Shown: positions 55,501-64,000 of the stretch, one piece after another
How the letters are laid out: every line of letters starts with the position of its first letter
How positions within the stretch are numbered: position 1 is the stretch's first letter
From: Acanthochromis polyacanthus
Lineage: Eukaryota > Chordata > Actinopteri > Pomacentridae
Assembly (NCBI RefSeq): GCF_021347895.1
Contig: NC_067115.1
Span: 14,579,876 to 14,643,875, forward strand
Direction: 5' to 3'
Length of the DNA stretch: 64,000 nt
Position numbers and translations under genes: made by a program
The notes under the pieces: model-generated
The model's database searches: none
What the model saw: only the letters and a program-made list of their open reading frames with translations
What the model was told of the DNA's origin: nothing

Positions 55501-58500
55501 GTAAAATAGATATAGAAAATCAACTTAATTTGTAATATTTTTTTATGTATAGCATTCTACTTGTGTTATGGTGCGCAAAAGAGATTTTTGAGTTCTCTTG
55601 GCTTTAGTCCTGGTTCTGCTGTTTCCATAGATGTGCAGGACTTCATATTGCAGTGAAAAATGAGCCCACAGTGAAAAAAAAAAGGAGTAATAAACAGGCT
55701 GAAAATGCACAGGGGTTAGAGAATTGAGGGGACAAATGTGTATACTTGCGGATGTGAATTTGTTATACTCCCCTTTGCTTTGTTTGATAAGTTGCTGAGG
55801 TATAACATTGGTTTTATTGTTTTGTTGAAAATATCAGTTAAACACAACAAAGAAGAAATACAAGCATTTTCATGTACATTTTCACTTGTATTAAAACAGA
55901 AGAATAAACATCTAAATCTCAGTATTCACTTTGCATGTAGTAGTTATGTGTAGTGAAGGCTATTGACAACAACTCATCGTTACCCGTTATGGTAGTAATG
56001 CTGCACACTTTTCAGCATGTAGGATTTCCACATTTCAAGGAGTCATAAATGCCTCACCAGTAGCACCCGAACACCTCATCTGTCAAATGCAGCAAAGATA
56101 CCCGATACGCAACATCTCAAGATCTGTGAACATTTAGGAACTACCACAATACGTAATTGTTGAAATACAGTCTTGCAGAGAACTGTAGAATATGACACTG
56201 AAGTGGCTCATGTCAAGCATGTCATCCTGGGTGTTTCTGTAGTGCAGCACAAATAATCACATTTTATGGCTGTTATTTTTGCTTTGCATCTCTGAGATGT
56301 TTTTGAACAAAAGAGCTAAAACAATTTCAAGATGTACTTTCACTTGCTGGTTTTACTGTTGTATCCTAACAGATAAGTAGGTGGTGATATTTTTACACCT
56401 AAACCAATGATGAGTTAATCCTATGTTGCCATAACCTGATATATATGCAGCTGATATAGAACTGACATTGATTTCCATGTGATTTATTACAATACACATT
56501 TTTATTTTAAGTCAATCCTGCTGCTGAAAACATTCATTTGCACACAAAATTTGTAGGCAAGATATCTCCAGTAAAACTACCAATTGCTTGTGTCTGACTA
56601 TTAAAAACCACTGCGCTCCAGCCTTTAAAAATTAAAGTAAGCATGTGTGAACATTTTTTAAATGATTGCACCACAGAATGGGAAGGGATTTCAGACAGTT
56701 TTTTGAAGGGATTATTGGATTTTTTTAAACATAAAAAATACATATGCAATATTGTCAGCATTGTCTTTTAAACCTTAACTTTGATATGCACATGACAGGT
56801 TTATTATTGTTTTGCTTTGACTTTCAAAATGGCATAAAATTACATCAAAAAAATTAAGGAAAAACTAAATAACATGTTTGTGAAACCTGAGACAAGCAGA
56901 CATGTATTCCAACTCTAAATATGGTAAAAACATACTCATTGGTAATTCCTCCATCCCATTGGCCCGCTTCTTGCAATAGATTGCATCACGTATTGCCGTA
57001 CAGACCTAGCACTACGTAACTCCAGCATATCAACCATAATTCACTCCACCAAGGTTTCTGACTTCACCCAAAGTCACCTATGAGGAATTAAAAATTCATG
57101 CCTGGCCCAGTATTTTCGTCTTTTTAAAATAAGAGTAGGCTTTGAGAGTCTCTAACCCATTCGTTGAGCTCTGATGTAACATTGACCCTAAGTGTTTGTT
57201 TTGCAACTAGAAGCAGACATCTGAAAGGCTCTGGCACTCTTCCACCTCCCCACACACATGTTGTCGCCCTACCTGTTAGAGGGTGCTTTCAGAGACCTGG
57301 GTCGTGGGCAGACTAAAGACATCTGCTCATTACAAGAGACCTTCAGACTCTCCCCAGTAAAAAAAACACAGATTCTACCATAAATGTTTCATTACATCCC
57401 TAAGAGGCGAGCTGGCATGGTCGCCTATTTCTTTGAGAGTGTGTGTGTGTGCGCGCACACATGCAAGGCTTCAAGGACGCCTGCTGTTCTCTGGCAACCA
57501 CTTCTTGTCTCTTCAGCTTGTGTCTGTATTTGTTCTTGGCCGGTGTCCTTGCCCTGTTAATCACAGGCTCTGTTTAATTTATGTATCCTTAACAACAATA
57601 TAATTAACATAAGCTGTTTAATAAAAAGACTTCTTTTTTACTCCCCTCTGTCCTTCCATCATTTGTGATGTGATGAGAGCGAGCTGGCTGGACTCTCTGG
57701 TAGAGGGAGGAGGGGACCAGGGGAATTGACACAGAAAAGGAAAGGATAATTTGTTTAATTCATGAGCGTCTGTGGTTAAGTGCCAGATCGTCCCGCTGAG
57801 TGCCACCACTAATGGTCCCTTCTCTTTCTCCTCTTCCCCCCCCCTCTCCTCTCATCCCTCTCTTTGTTTTGTCTCATACCTCCTCCAACATTGTTTTTAC
57901 TCTCTGGCTGTATTAATTTTCTCCCTCTCTCCTGTCTCATCATCCCGGTCATCCCTCTCCTCCTCCGCTCCGTCTCATCTCATCCCTCCTGCCTCTGTGC
58001 CCCATCACTCCCCTTCTGTCTCTCTCTCTCTACCCTCAATTAATTTCTTCCTCCTGCCTCATTTGCTGTCCTTTCCAATTCAATATTTTCCAACCTTGCC
58101 TGCTCCCAAAATGCATGTGTGCCTGCACGCACACACGCACTTTTCCTCTGACTCCTTCCCTCCACCCTTTACATCTTTCTCCTGTCTGTCTCTGTCAGGC
58201 GTTGGCAGTACGTTACCGTCTCCTCCAGAGTGTGTCCTTCCCTTGCTCCATGTCAAGCTCGCGTCTTGGGGACACGTCGACCTTTCTCTCTCAGGTATTA
58301 CTATCGTATTTTTTCACTGATATCAGTGATGCACAAACCCTTGTCCTGCTTACCCTTTTGTCTGCAGGATTTTTTTTATCATCACCAGTTGGCTGACAGT
58401 CATGTGAAACCGATCCCCCCCCCCACTGCTATGTCTTAATCCTAATCAGTACCCTCTATCATCTGATATTGTGCTCAGATGTATCTCCCAGCACGACAGC

Positions 58501-60644
58501 TTAGCTTCACTTAGACTACATTTGTTCAGCAAACATGTCTGTTTAATGCAACAGCTCTCGAATCAACAAGTGAGTGACAGCACATCAGCTGCTTATTATT
58601 CAGCTTAATATTCTCGGTTATAATAATGAGCTGTGAGTCCACTTGCATTGATGCTCTAAACAGATGCCAACCAAAAGACCTTGAGAAGCTGTGTGGGAAA
58701 TTAATTGGTTGTCATTGATGGAATTAGCATTCTCCTCTCTCTTCCCCTCTGGTATTCATTATTCACCTCTCTCATCACCCGTTCTCTCCTCTTCCTCAGC
58801 CCTCCAGCCCTCTCTCGCAGTGCTACCGCCCCCTGCTGTCAGCGGCCATGAAGGGTTTTCTGACTCGCCGGCTGCTGAGGACGGAGAGAGTGGCGCAGCT
58901 GGTGCGCACCGTCAGGGTGAGTCCAGATAGCAGTCCGTCTCCGGCAGCACCCTGTTTTACTGTTGTAAAATGAACAAACAGTGCTTGTGTGCAGATTACA
59001 GCTGTGTGGGTTTTGTGTAGGACACACAGCAGTTCCTGCAGGCCTTTGGGAAGCAGAGTCCGAGTAGAGGGGAGCTCTGTAGCAGACAGGACCTTATATT
59101 GCAGGAGAGAGTCACTCTGCAGGTATACAGGCAAACATGTTCTAAACAAATCCATTCACCTCTGTTCTTTTCTACGCTGTCAACAATTATTCCCTCCATT
59201 AGCTGTTACCACACCAGGTACTGTGATTACATGCATTCATTCAAGCCATCGTCTGCTCTGTAATTGTCTGGTCCTCCAGCTGCGCGCTGCACGCTATGAG
59301 GTCTACGACGTATTCTTCAGCCTGTCAGCCAGAGAGCGGATGCAGTTGATCAGCTGGGACAGAGAGCTGGCCAGGGAGAGAGAGCTCAGACGACAGGTAA
59401 CCTTTTCAGAAGCTCTGGTGTTGCTGAACTAAGTCTAGACTGAACGTTGAACGAGTCCTGATTGCTCAAGCATGAGGACAGTCCTGTAGTGAAAGTTAGG
59501 GCTGAACAGGGTAACATACAGAAATACACTGATCAGCCAGAGCATTAAAGCCACCTTCTTAATACTGTGTAGATTCCTCCTCCTACCAACAACAGCTCTG
59601 ATCCAACAGGGTGTGAAGCTGTGGAGGTGTTCTGTGGTGTTCAGCACCTGGACGTTTGACGGAGGATCCTTTGGGTCCAGTGGGTTGTGGGTAAAGCCTC
59701 CATAGATCAGGCCTTTTCTGGGGCATTCCAAAAGCGCTCTATCAGATTAGGATGTGGGGAGTTTAACACCTTGGACTCTTTGTTGTGTTCCTTAACAGTT
59801 ACTGCTGTGTGGGGAGCGTTGGGGCTGGGTGGGTGGTACATCCACATGAATGCCAGCATCCAGGATTCATGGCAGAACATTGTGTTGTAACAAAGTTATC
59901 AGTTTTACTCACTTCATCAATCAGTAATTTTAATGTTGTGGCTGATCTGTGTGTCATTTACATATTATAAAAAATATTTTTTTGCCGTTATACTTCTGCC
60001 TCAGCCAGATCTTACAGGTGATACCTCAGAATTACTCTTTTCTTTAAAACATTGTGTATGTGTTTATGTTCATCTGATGCACATTACCTCTGCAGACTTA
60101 AGTGTTTTATGCATGTGTGTGTTTTTATGTGTGTGCTTGTTCAGAGTGGGCACACTGGACACCCCAGAGGAAAGAGTTCTCTGTCAGCTGCAACACAAAA
60201 ATCCCTTGAGAGGAAGAGAGGAATAATGTGAGTTTTCATTGGATCAGACTTTGTTTTTTCTTCATAGCTGTGAATAGCACACGCATACAGGACTGGGCTA
60301 TCCAAGTGTTTTCTTAGAAGAGTGATTTTTGAGTCACAGCCAGTTTAATAGCAGCATTCAGCTTAATTTTGTAATGATTTGAAACTCTTGCATCAGAGAT
60401 TAAGAAAGGCTCTGGTTTTTTTTTTTTTCTTTTAGAATTGCTACCTTTGGCAGCTGCTAAAAACCTTCCTTTCCTTCTCTCCAGAATCCAGAAAAAGGCT
60501 GCAGAAAGACACAGGGGGTTTGTGAAGAGGACTGGACTGAAGTCTCTCGTCTCTGAAGAGCAGCCGCTGAAAACCAAACGAGGGCAGTTCAGAGCAAATC
60601 CTCAGAGGGTCCCCAAGAGCACTTTCTCCTCCAGACCCCGATGA
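49546..60644 (+). CDS. ccp110: centriolar coiled-coil protein of 110 kDa (CP110), 10 exons
   Basis: CP110 caps the distal ends of centrioles, controls centriole length and duplication, and suppresses ciliogenesis with CEP97. Exons: 49546-49677, 51711-51821, 52088-54659, 54965-55071, 58199-58294, 58800-58916, 59021-59122, 59280-59396, 60145-60227, 60485-60644. Phases are consistent and total about 1198 aa (human about 1012). The N-terminus MEDYDKF..SLIRFCGRPILPPL resembles human MEEYEKF..SLIRFHGVAILSPL, so the second ATG (49549) may be the true start. Exon 3 has EPYRLSLQTLLKKSQEYRR (about 367-386), matching human DPYVMSLQNLMKKSKEY, plus a KEN tripeptide near 53099-53107. Exon 4 is coiled coil (about 940-974). 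The C-terminus KGFLTRRLLRTERV..DVFFSLSARERMQLISWDRE and AATQKSLERKR are the most conserved parts. The 3.1-kb intron 55072-58198 could hide one small exon; the reading frame does not require it. Confidence 0.93.
50593..51010 (+). pseudogene. decayed partial copy of ccp110 exon 3 inside ccp110 intron 1
   Basis: This intronic stretch aligns collinearly with exon 3 positions about 53659-54070. Shared blocks include TCAAAACG, CAACTGTGAAT (exon: CGACTGTGAAT), ATGGTCAAAG, AGTTCGCAGCACAT (exon: AGTTCACAGCACAT), CTGTCC, GACCTGGA, GACAAGCAGAGGGA with a GATGATGATG run, and GGA-CTGAACTAAGCA (exon: GGATCTGAACCAAGCA). A one-base loss just after AAAACG shifts the frame, and a TGA follows within about ten codons, so the copy does not code. 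A further gap lies around 50775. Because the matched segment lies within one exon, a DNA duplication and a retrocopy cannot be told apart here. Confidence 0.85.
55400..55730. mobile_element. partial copy of the pycr1-intron MITE family in ccp110 intron 4
   Basis: CTGTTTCCATAGATGTGCAG, CAGTGAAAAATGAGCCCACA and a tail GGGGTTAGAGAATTGAGG follow the order seen at 16787-16898. The left end cannot be placed. Confidence 0.5.
59527..59953 (+). mobile_element. non-autonomous DNA transposon with CACTGATCAGCCA-type inverted ends
   Basis: The left end CACTGATCAGCCAGAGCATT and the right end (reverse-complemented CACAGATCAGCCACAACATT) are terminal inverted repeats flanked by TA. The interior resembles an internally deleted copy of a widespread fish Tc1-type element whose transposase normally lies on the opposite strand; fragments such as CCTCCATAGATCAGGCCTTTTC and CATCCACATGAATGCCAGCATC fit that family. 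It sits in ccp110 intron 8 (59397-60144) and carries no intact ORF. Confidence 0.75.
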
Positions 60645-61037
60645 CCCTTTCCTAATTGGCCCCAGTGAGGACGCCTAACAAGGCCTCCAGCGATCACATG
60701 AATAGTGTACAACTTATCCCGAGAGCTTCCAAATCCAAAATCCAAATGTGACATTAATTGATGCCTGTTGCTGATGAATATATTACTGCTTTTCATATCT
60801 GACAACCTGGGGATTTTCTTACACTCTCAAAGGGTGTAATGTTATAATGGCTATGGCTAACTGTACAGATACAGCTCAGCTACAGTCAGTAGTTACACAT
60901 CTGCTCTGTCAGTAACACTAATTCTTCACCTGGTCTACTTTTTGTATTTTTAGCCATTATCAGTTTACTTGTGTAGAAGATGTTTATAGGAAATGTTGCC
61001 TTGATGCATAAAAACACTGTCATCTTTTGGCAGCATT

Positions 61038-61718
61038 TTAACCGTCCTAACACCAAGCAACTGCTAAGTGGTTTTAGATTCACATTTTTACTCACTGTGG
61101 GCTCATTGTTTACTGCAGTATAATGTCCTGTGCCTCTATGAAAACATCACAACCATGGCTGGAAGCATAGAGAAATTAAATCAGTTTTTTGCCGGCCTTT
61201 TCTCTTATGGTGTTATAACACCATAAGAGAAAAAGTTAATTTTCTTAGATTATTTATTCAACAGAAAACAGGCTGTCATCAATGAGTCCGCAAGTGCCCA
61301 CAGGTGTTACCAGTACCAGGAAAAAAAAATTGACTCTACATAAGATAGATATTTTACTTCTTACATTTTTATGTGTTTTGACGTCTCTCCTCTCTGCTCT
61401 CTATAGACAATGCCTGTAGTTTAGCCCAGTTAAGCTGCAAAGTCCCTTAATTTTTATCACGCTTCTCTTGGTCACAGATGAGTCACTTAAAGCTCACTGG
61501 CTGCACTGAGGAGCACAGACTTTTTTTTTTTAAAAAACTTTTTGCAGATTCTGGTTAGAGCAGAGTTTATTGCTAGCATTTTTCAAATTAAAACATGTAG
61601 AATGGAGTGATTTTGATAAAATATTAAAATTTTAGGTCAATAGTGTCATGAGGTGATATTTTTTATAAGATCACACGCCTTTCAAACGCACAGCAGGGTT
61701 TGGGGTTCAGAGGGTTAA
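61038..61718. mobile_element. TTAA-ended MITE downstream of ccp110
   Basis: The left end TTAACCGTCCTAACACCAA and right end TTTGGGGTTCAGAGGGTTAA are inverted repeats with TTAA at each edge. The internal stretch near 61085-61145 is the reverse complement of a segment in the pycr1 intron 7 element (around 16790-16855; shared GAGCCCACAGTGAGTAAAAA type). It has no coding capacity. TTAA targets and CCCT-type ends suggest mobilisation by a piggyBac-like transposase. Confidence 0.65.
61198..61233. repeat. perfect 36-bp palindrome
   Basis: Two 18-base arms, TTTTCTCTTATGGTGTTA and TAACACCATAAGAGAAAA, are exact reverse complements with no spacer, centred between 61215 and 61216. It lies inside the MITE at 61038-61718 and in the possible ccp110 3'UTR, where RNA would form a hairpin. 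Confidence 0.95.
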
Positions 61719-62755
61719 GGCTTTGTTTTCTGCACATGAAAGATGTGTGGGCTTACAACAAACATTTTGACATGTCACAGCAGGAAAAGCTCAGTTACTT
61801 TCTGCTTATTTAAGTGAGCCCATAGCTCCAAACCTGAAGTATATGGTTGGCATAGGAAAACGACAAAATAATACGTATGCAATACAACACAAAGAGTTTT
61901 TCTCACAGATTTTGCTCAAACGTTTGCAGCAAATCATTGTGTTGAAGAAAAATCCTTCTTAGCTGACAGTTTCTAGGTCCAGTTCTGCCTGTGAACATTG
62001 CTTCGTTTTTAAGAGGGAACTTAAAAAGTAAAGCTAGGCACTTTGGATTTGGTCACATAGGAGAAGGACAGCTATAATTTGCAACAATAGAAACAGTTGT
62101 AATAAATTTAGCGGAGCCAATTTAAATTGAAGTGATCTAGTTCACCGTTATGGCTTCTTTAGTAGAAAATTCTCTGTAGTGACGTATCAAAATGTGAAAG
62201 GGATCTATATGAGGACCCTGAAACAGGCAAAAACTGTAATAATTATTACAGTCAATAATTACGCCTGTGCTTTCACCATGTAGATATGCAGAATGTCTGC
62301 TGTGAAGTAGATTGAGTAATTTTTTAATTTATTGTGGATTTCAGCGTTAAACCTCTGCTCTCTAGGCTGACCTCGATCACTGAATAATCCTTCATGTTTA
62401 TGTGCCTACCATCAAGAACAGACTCTCCAGCTGTATTAGCACACATTTAGCCCTCGTTAGTGTGACATTAACAGTATTTTGTCTTTGCACTTTCCCAAAT
62501 GTTAATGTCCAGCTCCAGATCTTTGTGTCGAGACAAATACTTGAACATTGTGATACTCCTTAGTGTTGCCTTAAATATTTGTACTGTAGCAGGATTATAT
62601 ATCAGCCAAAACACGTTTAAACCTTTGCTTTTAAAACTTTTTTATTGTTCGGTATTTTGTATGTTATTTATTTGCATTTGGTTGGTAATAAATGTTTCTT
62701 AAGGCTAAATTGTTGCTGGGTAGTTTGTAAACGCTGCTGCACCGGCGGCCTCCCG

Positions 62756-62769
62756 GCAGCAGGGGGCGC
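62756..62769 (+). promoter_or_regulatory. CTCF-like motif at the ccp110-sirt7 boundary
   Basis: GCAGCAGGGGGCGC differs from the CTCF core CCASYAGRGGGCRS at one or two positions. It lies between the distal ccp110 poly(A) signal (62687) and the sirt7 ATG (62878), inside the small CpG-rich sirt7 promoter segment (about 62730-62877). Binding is not shown. Confidence 0.4.
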
Positions 62770-62877
62770 TGCTCACCGCCTCCTCTCTTTACACGGACAG
62801 CCTCCGGCCCGGCTGGTTGCTGGTGCTGTGAGCTTTGTTTTGAATAGAAAACTGCTTCTCAGCTGATTTTCGACGGG

Positions 62878-63249
62878 ATGGCGGAGGAGCCAGACACTCC
62901 GGTTTCCTCACGGACGGAGAGGAAAGCTTTGGAAAAGGCCAAAATACTGCAACGGGAGAGCGAGAGGAAGATATTCAGACTGGTGAGATGAGAAAATGCG
63001 CATTTAGAGAAGCTAGTGACAAGCTAGCAGGCTAACATAGTAGTTCATAATGGCAGCGTTGGTTCGGAGCAGCTGAGCCTGACCCGGTTCTCCTCTTCTC
63101 TGTTCCCTTAGGTTGGACGGGTCCTGAAGAAACCGGAGGCCGAGCGGTCGGAGGAGGAGGCGGGTGTGCTGCTACTGCACAGAGACACCGTGGAGGAGCT
63201 CAACAAGAGACAAGTCCGCCGGAATGTGCTGAAGAGGAAGCAGGAGGAG
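62878..63249 (+). CDS. sirt7: sirtuin 7, N-terminal two coding exons (gene continues beyond window)
   Basis: SIRT7 is a nucleolar NAD+-dependent class IV sirtuin deacylase acting on histone H3K18ac and on Pol I transcription. Exon 1 is 62878-62982 (35 codons) and exon 2 is 63112-63249 (46 codons), both phase 0 with GT..AG borders. The protein, MAEEPDTP..SRTERKALEKAKIL..RLVGRVLKKPEAERSEEEAGVLL..VEELNKRQVRRNVLKRKQEE, follows the human SIRT7 N-terminus (SERKAAERVRRL..VSRILRKAAAERSAEEGRLL..LKRRQEEV) segment by segment. Only the basic, helical N-terminal region is present; the Rossmann fold and catalytic histidine would lie beyond 64000. No other open stretch in 63250-64000 looks like exon 3. Confidence 0.92.
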
Positions 63250-64000
63250 GTGAGAGTCAGGAGGAAGCTAGCCGGTTGTTGTGGCAAAAATCATCTGCTG
63301 TATGTCCAGCTACAGCTGCTTTTATCTGGACCAAACAGTCATGACGTGCAGTTACACAGCACTTAATGTCTGTGGTGATATAAAAAGTGTGCCCTCGAGA
63401 AATCTTATTGTTTCTTATAACATAAGAAATATTTATGTCTTGCAGTGTAATCAAGCATGACATTTATGATTATAGGTAGTACTGTACTATTTCTAATGTT
63501 TAAGCTGTTTGTTTAGAGATACTAGACTGTACCATGATTTACAGATATAAAGTCAAGCAGTGTTCTCTCAATAGTTATTCTGTACGCTATAATCTTTGAA
63601 ATATAACTCCCACAAATTAAATCAAGTCGGTTTGATGCATTAATAACTACACTTTAGTCACAATGTAGAGGGAACCATTCTTTGCTTGATGGGAAATTGC
63701 ATTATATGAGTGCCTATAATGTAGGACACAGAGCAGATAAAATAATGCAGATGCTTCCACAGAAGACAGTCAGTTTTTTTTACACACCACCTGCTCAGTG
63801 CTGGGATTTGACCTGCAACCAGATCAGAGATAAAAACACGACTATTTTAAGCTGAATGATCACGCCAAACTGGTTATGTCAGTGATTTCTTTGTGATTAG
63901 CATAGAGAGGATTTTTGTAGGGTGTTTGAACAGGTACTTGAATACAAAGAAAACAGTAAATTGTACTTTACAGTATGTAAAAAGTCATGTATTCCACATA
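63250..64000 (+). other. sirt7: sirt7 intron 2 (partial), no features
   Basis: AT-rich non-coding sequence after the exon 2 donor (GAG|GTGAGA). Nothing recognisable to the window end. Confidence 0.7.

Larger units (their letters stand above)
49678..58198 (+). other. ccp110: ccp110 introns 1-4: contents
   Basis: Intron 1 (49678-51710) holds the exon-3 relic and an unexplained open stretch at 50169-50423. Intron 2 (51822-52087) and intron 3 (54660-54964) are short and plain. Intron 4 (55072-58198) has part of a dispersed repeat (about 55400-55730, related to 16387-16898), a short TG/GC microsatellite near 57440-57460 and a long CT-rich run (57815-58195) leading into the exon 5 acceptor. No other gene is seen. 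Confidence 0.7.
60645..62692 (+). other. ccp110: ccp110 3'UTR/downstream region
   Basis: No gene is seen between the ccp110 stop and sirt7. Possible poly(A) signals are AATAAA at 62101-62106 and at 62687-62692, the latter followed by a GT-rich stretch (GTTGCTGGGTAGTTTG). If the distal signal is used, the 3'UTR is about 2 kb, contains a MITE (61038-61718) and stops under 200 bp from the sirt7 ATG. Confidence 0.45.

Noticed and set aside
57772..58320. 182-codon + strand ORF
   Set aside because: Mostly a CT-rich intronic tract; it overlaps ccp110 exon 5 in a different frame.

Overview
This window is nuclear DNA from a ray-finned (teleost, probably percomorph) fish. Coding sequence is split into short vertebrate-style exons with GT..AG introns. 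The intergenic DNA is AT-rich, with many CA/TG microsatellites, Tc1-type transposon remnants and TTAA-flanked MITEs of kinds common in fish. I found no prokaryotic or viral genes, no CRISPR array and no recognisable tRNA or rRNA.

Four genes lie on the + strand. (1) pycr1, a pyrroline-5-carboxylate reductase (last step of proline synthesis), has 8 coding exons at 11353-17177 and a CpG/CCAAT promoter near 10.4-10.7 kb. (2) mafg, a small MAF bZIP factor, has two coding exons at 40915-41546. Its likely CpG-island promoter and non-coding first exon(s) are at 27.1-28.4 kb, and its 3'UTR probably runs to about 46.45 kb. (3) ccp110 (centriolar coiled-coil protein 110/CP110) has 10 exons at 49546-60644, including a 2.6 kb central exon. 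(4) sirt7 is present as its first two coding exons (62878-63249); the rest lies beyond the window.

Layout: 1-10.3 kb is gene-poor upstream DNA with repeats. 10.4-18.2 kb is pycr1. 18.2-27 kb is repeat-rich intergenic DNA. 27-46.5 kb is mafg, with an intron of about 13 kb containing a strong polypyrimidine stretch. 47.2-48.7 kb is a decayed Tc1/mariner element. 49.3-62.7 kb is ccp110. 62.7-64 kb is the start of sirt7.

The order pycr1-mafg-(ccp110)-sirt7, all on one strand, matches the human 17q25.3 PYCR1-MAFG-SIRT7 cluster as I recall it. The exception is ccp110, which in human is on 16p12. The genes do not form one pathway, though pycr1 (ATF4-type site) and mafg (NRF2/small-MAF antioxidant-response elements) both carry stress-response motifs at their promoters.

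The most unusual observations are: a decayed partial copy of ccp110 exon 3 inside ccp110 intron 1; a one-base loss in mafg that replaces the conserved C-terminus; a TTAA MITE inserted into a tandem-repeat unit whose sister copies approximate the empty site; and a perfect 36-bp palindrome inside another MITE. I did not find a clearly new multi-gene system.
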